20,507 nt of DNA from a virus. The notes beneath the pieces were generated by a model. It made no database searches and was not told where the DNA came from. It saw only the letters and a list, made by a program, of their open reading frames with translations. Numbering within the stretch: position 1 is the first letter of the stretch; each line of letters begins with the position of its first letter. Both the position numbers and the translations under genes were made by a program. The stretch is taken from IMG/VR virus record IMGVR_UViG_3300043464_002022, positions 1-20,507 of that record. The stretch is one strand, 5' to 3'. Below, piece by piece: positions 19,553 to 20,507 of this stretch.

Positions 19553-20091
19553 AGCACAATGCCTAAAGTGTTGTAAATGTCTGTAATTTCTTCCTCATGT
19601 TCGTCGCAAGTCGAATCAGGACAACCAATGGCGCTGGGAATAAAGGCGGTCAAAGGTGTTGAGTAATTGCAAAGCAAATCTTTAATCCTTTTCTTTTTTA
19701 CATCTAACCTTTGTAACAAGGTATCTTGATAAAACTTTAAACCATCAACCCCGACGTTTTGTCCATACTCGTTATCCAAAGTGTACAAGCCATTTGAACC
19801 AAGTTGCATTACCATGTATGGCGAAGCTTCATATAATACGGCATTAGCGCAAAAGGATTTTAATTGTTTGTCCCAGATGTCTTGATAAGAAGTTGATGTA
19901 AATGCGGTTGAACTTCCCTTGTCTGTAACCATTGAATCATATAAGGTTAAGCCAATGGCGGGAACAATCCAACGGAACTCCGCATCTTGAATATGTGGGC
20001 TAATAAGGCTTTTATCAAGTCTTATATCGGCTGGTGTTGGACGTGCAACCCCTCCAGCTATTACTTCACTCGGTTGTATTAATTGGCTCAT
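19549..20091 (-). CDS. Neck/head-tail connector-like phage protein (180 aa)
   Basis: 180 residues, start 26 bases inside the end of the portal-like gene and stop overlapping the fibre start by ATGA. The segment ADIRLDKSLISPHIQDAEFR followed by WIVPAIGLTLYDSM and the acidic region QDTLLQRLDVKKKRIKDLLC suggest a helical bundle like phage connector or adaptor proteins that sit below the portal; the position supports this. I recall similar Bacteroidota phage proteins labelled only as DUF6712-type, which I cannot verify here. Two Cys pairs near the C-terminus (GCPDSTC) are unexplained. Confidence 0.55.
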   Translation of the reverse strand: MSQLIQPSEVIAGGVARPTPADIRLDKSLISPHIQDAEFRWIVPAIGLTLYDSMVTDKGSSTAFTSTSYQDIWDKQLKSFCANAVLYEASPYMVMQLGSNGLYTLDNEYGQNVGVDGLKFYQDTLLQRLDVKKKRIKDLLCNYSTPLTAFIPSAIGCPDSTCDEHEEEITDIYNTLGIVL

Positions 20092-20507
20092 TGGTTGGGG
20101 TTGTTTGTTCTATTTCTACGGGTGCGTAACCCAATATTTCTCTTTTTTCATTCATCGAAAGGTTTTCTTCAACCTTGATTTCGCCCATAAAAGACACGGG
20201 CAAAGTGTTAGAAATACCAAACGATACGTCGGTGAATGCTGGATTATAAAGCCCAATTTCTTTTAAGAAAGGGTTAATAATCTTTGATAACAAAAGGTTT
20301 TGACGTGGCTTAATTACGGTGTTTTGCAAGTATTCCATCTCTTGGCGTATCTGTTGGTTTGTTCCCAGTTGCCCCGATGTTGCAAAACCAGCAAGGGACT
20401 TTGACCAACGGTTAGCCACGACAATGGCTGAGGCTGCAAGGTTTTGAAGGTTTAGAAATTCGCCTTCATTTTCTTTTGAGGTTGGAATCCAATTTGCTTT
20501 TAATTTT
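20066..20507 (-). CDS. Portal protein, C-terminal part (gene runs off the right edge)
   Basis: Open without a stop from 20507 to the TAA at 20066, so only the last 146 residues are present; a GTG at 20419 is not needed as a start. The text NEGEFLNLQNLAASAIVVAN, then SLAGFATSGQLGTNQQIRQE and NTVIKPRQNLLLSKIINPFL is the pattern of the clip and C-terminal wing of SPP1/HK97-type portals in Bacteroidota phages (residues binding, xSGQLGxxxQI, IxPxQxxLL). The portal forms the dodecameric DNA channel of the head. Terminase and capsid genes should lie further right. Confidence 0.72.
   Translation of the reverse strand, partial: KLKANWIPTSKENEGEFLNLQNLAASAIVVANRWSKSLAGFATSGQLGTNQQIRQEMEYLQNTVIKPRQNLLLSKIINPFLKEIGLYNPAFTDVSFGISNTLPVSFMGEIKVEENLSMNEKREILGYAPVEIEQTTPTNEPINTTE

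Noticed and set aside
20066-20419. Complete gene starting at GTG 20419
   Set aside because: The frame continues open to the window edge with portal-like sequence, so the GTG is an internal Val codon.
1-20507. tRNA or rRNA genes
   Set aside because: No cloverleaf with a GTTCRANNC-type arm or rRNA-like segment was noticed by eye; a covariance-model scan was not possible.

Overview
The window looks like about half of a tailed-bacteriophage (or prophage) genome infecting a member of the Bacteroidota. Phage identity rests on the C-terminal end of a portal-like protein at the right edge, a fibre with a Peptidase_S74 chaperone, a holin_4-like protein, an amidase endolysin, a replication initiator-like protein and many small unknown genes. 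The host guess rests on the absence of Shine-Dalgarno leaders (A-rich leaders instead), TAnnTTTG-type -7 boxes, an AT-rich base composition and signal peptides ending in A-Q or G-Q. No integrase, tRNA, rRNA, CRISPR array or insertion sequence was seen, so lysogeny cannot be judged.

Layout. (1) 1-4740, minus strand: one tightly packed operon, transcribed right to left. It starts with a TOD1/MUCI70 (DUF616)-type glycosyltransferase, then a DegT/StrS sugar aminotransferase, a small unknown, a single-stranded DNA-binding protein, a lysine-rich small protein, a methyltransferase, a GT-A-like protein, a ribbon-helix-helix-like small protein and a GT-B glycosyltransferase cut by the left edge. Most junctions overlap by a few bases or nearly abut. 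(2) 4741-5154: a divergent control region with -7 boxes both ways, inverted repeats of a GTAAAY motif, and a promoter followed by two hairpins, the second a terminator whose loop can pair with the first loop. (3) 5155-13487, plus strand: early/replication genes. These are a Cys-rich protein, an HNH-AP2 endonuclease, an initiator gene with iterons inside it, a probable partner gene, several small unknowns, an OB-like protein, a Cas4/RecB-like nuclease, a membrane-anchored glucosaminidase, a four-helix membrane protein and a RuvC-like resolvase. Three copies of a 49-bp AT-rich element mark operon boundaries, two of them directly behind terminators. (4) 13488-13568: convergent gap with a two-way hairpin. 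(5) 13569-20507, minus strand: late genes, read from the right: portal end, neck/connector-like protein, 856-residue fibre, S74 fibre, secreted protein, holin, small unknown, amidase.

How they fit together. The early block should start replication at an origin inside the initiator gene, and process recombination or branched DNA with the nuclease and resolvase. The late block builds the adsorption apparatus and lyses the cell. The left minus-strand block probably makes or transfers an amino- or methyl-sugar onto a virion or host glycan. The strongest unexplained signals are the lambda-like iteron origin, the kissing-loop terminator leader, and Sec-type signal sequences on both fibre proteins.
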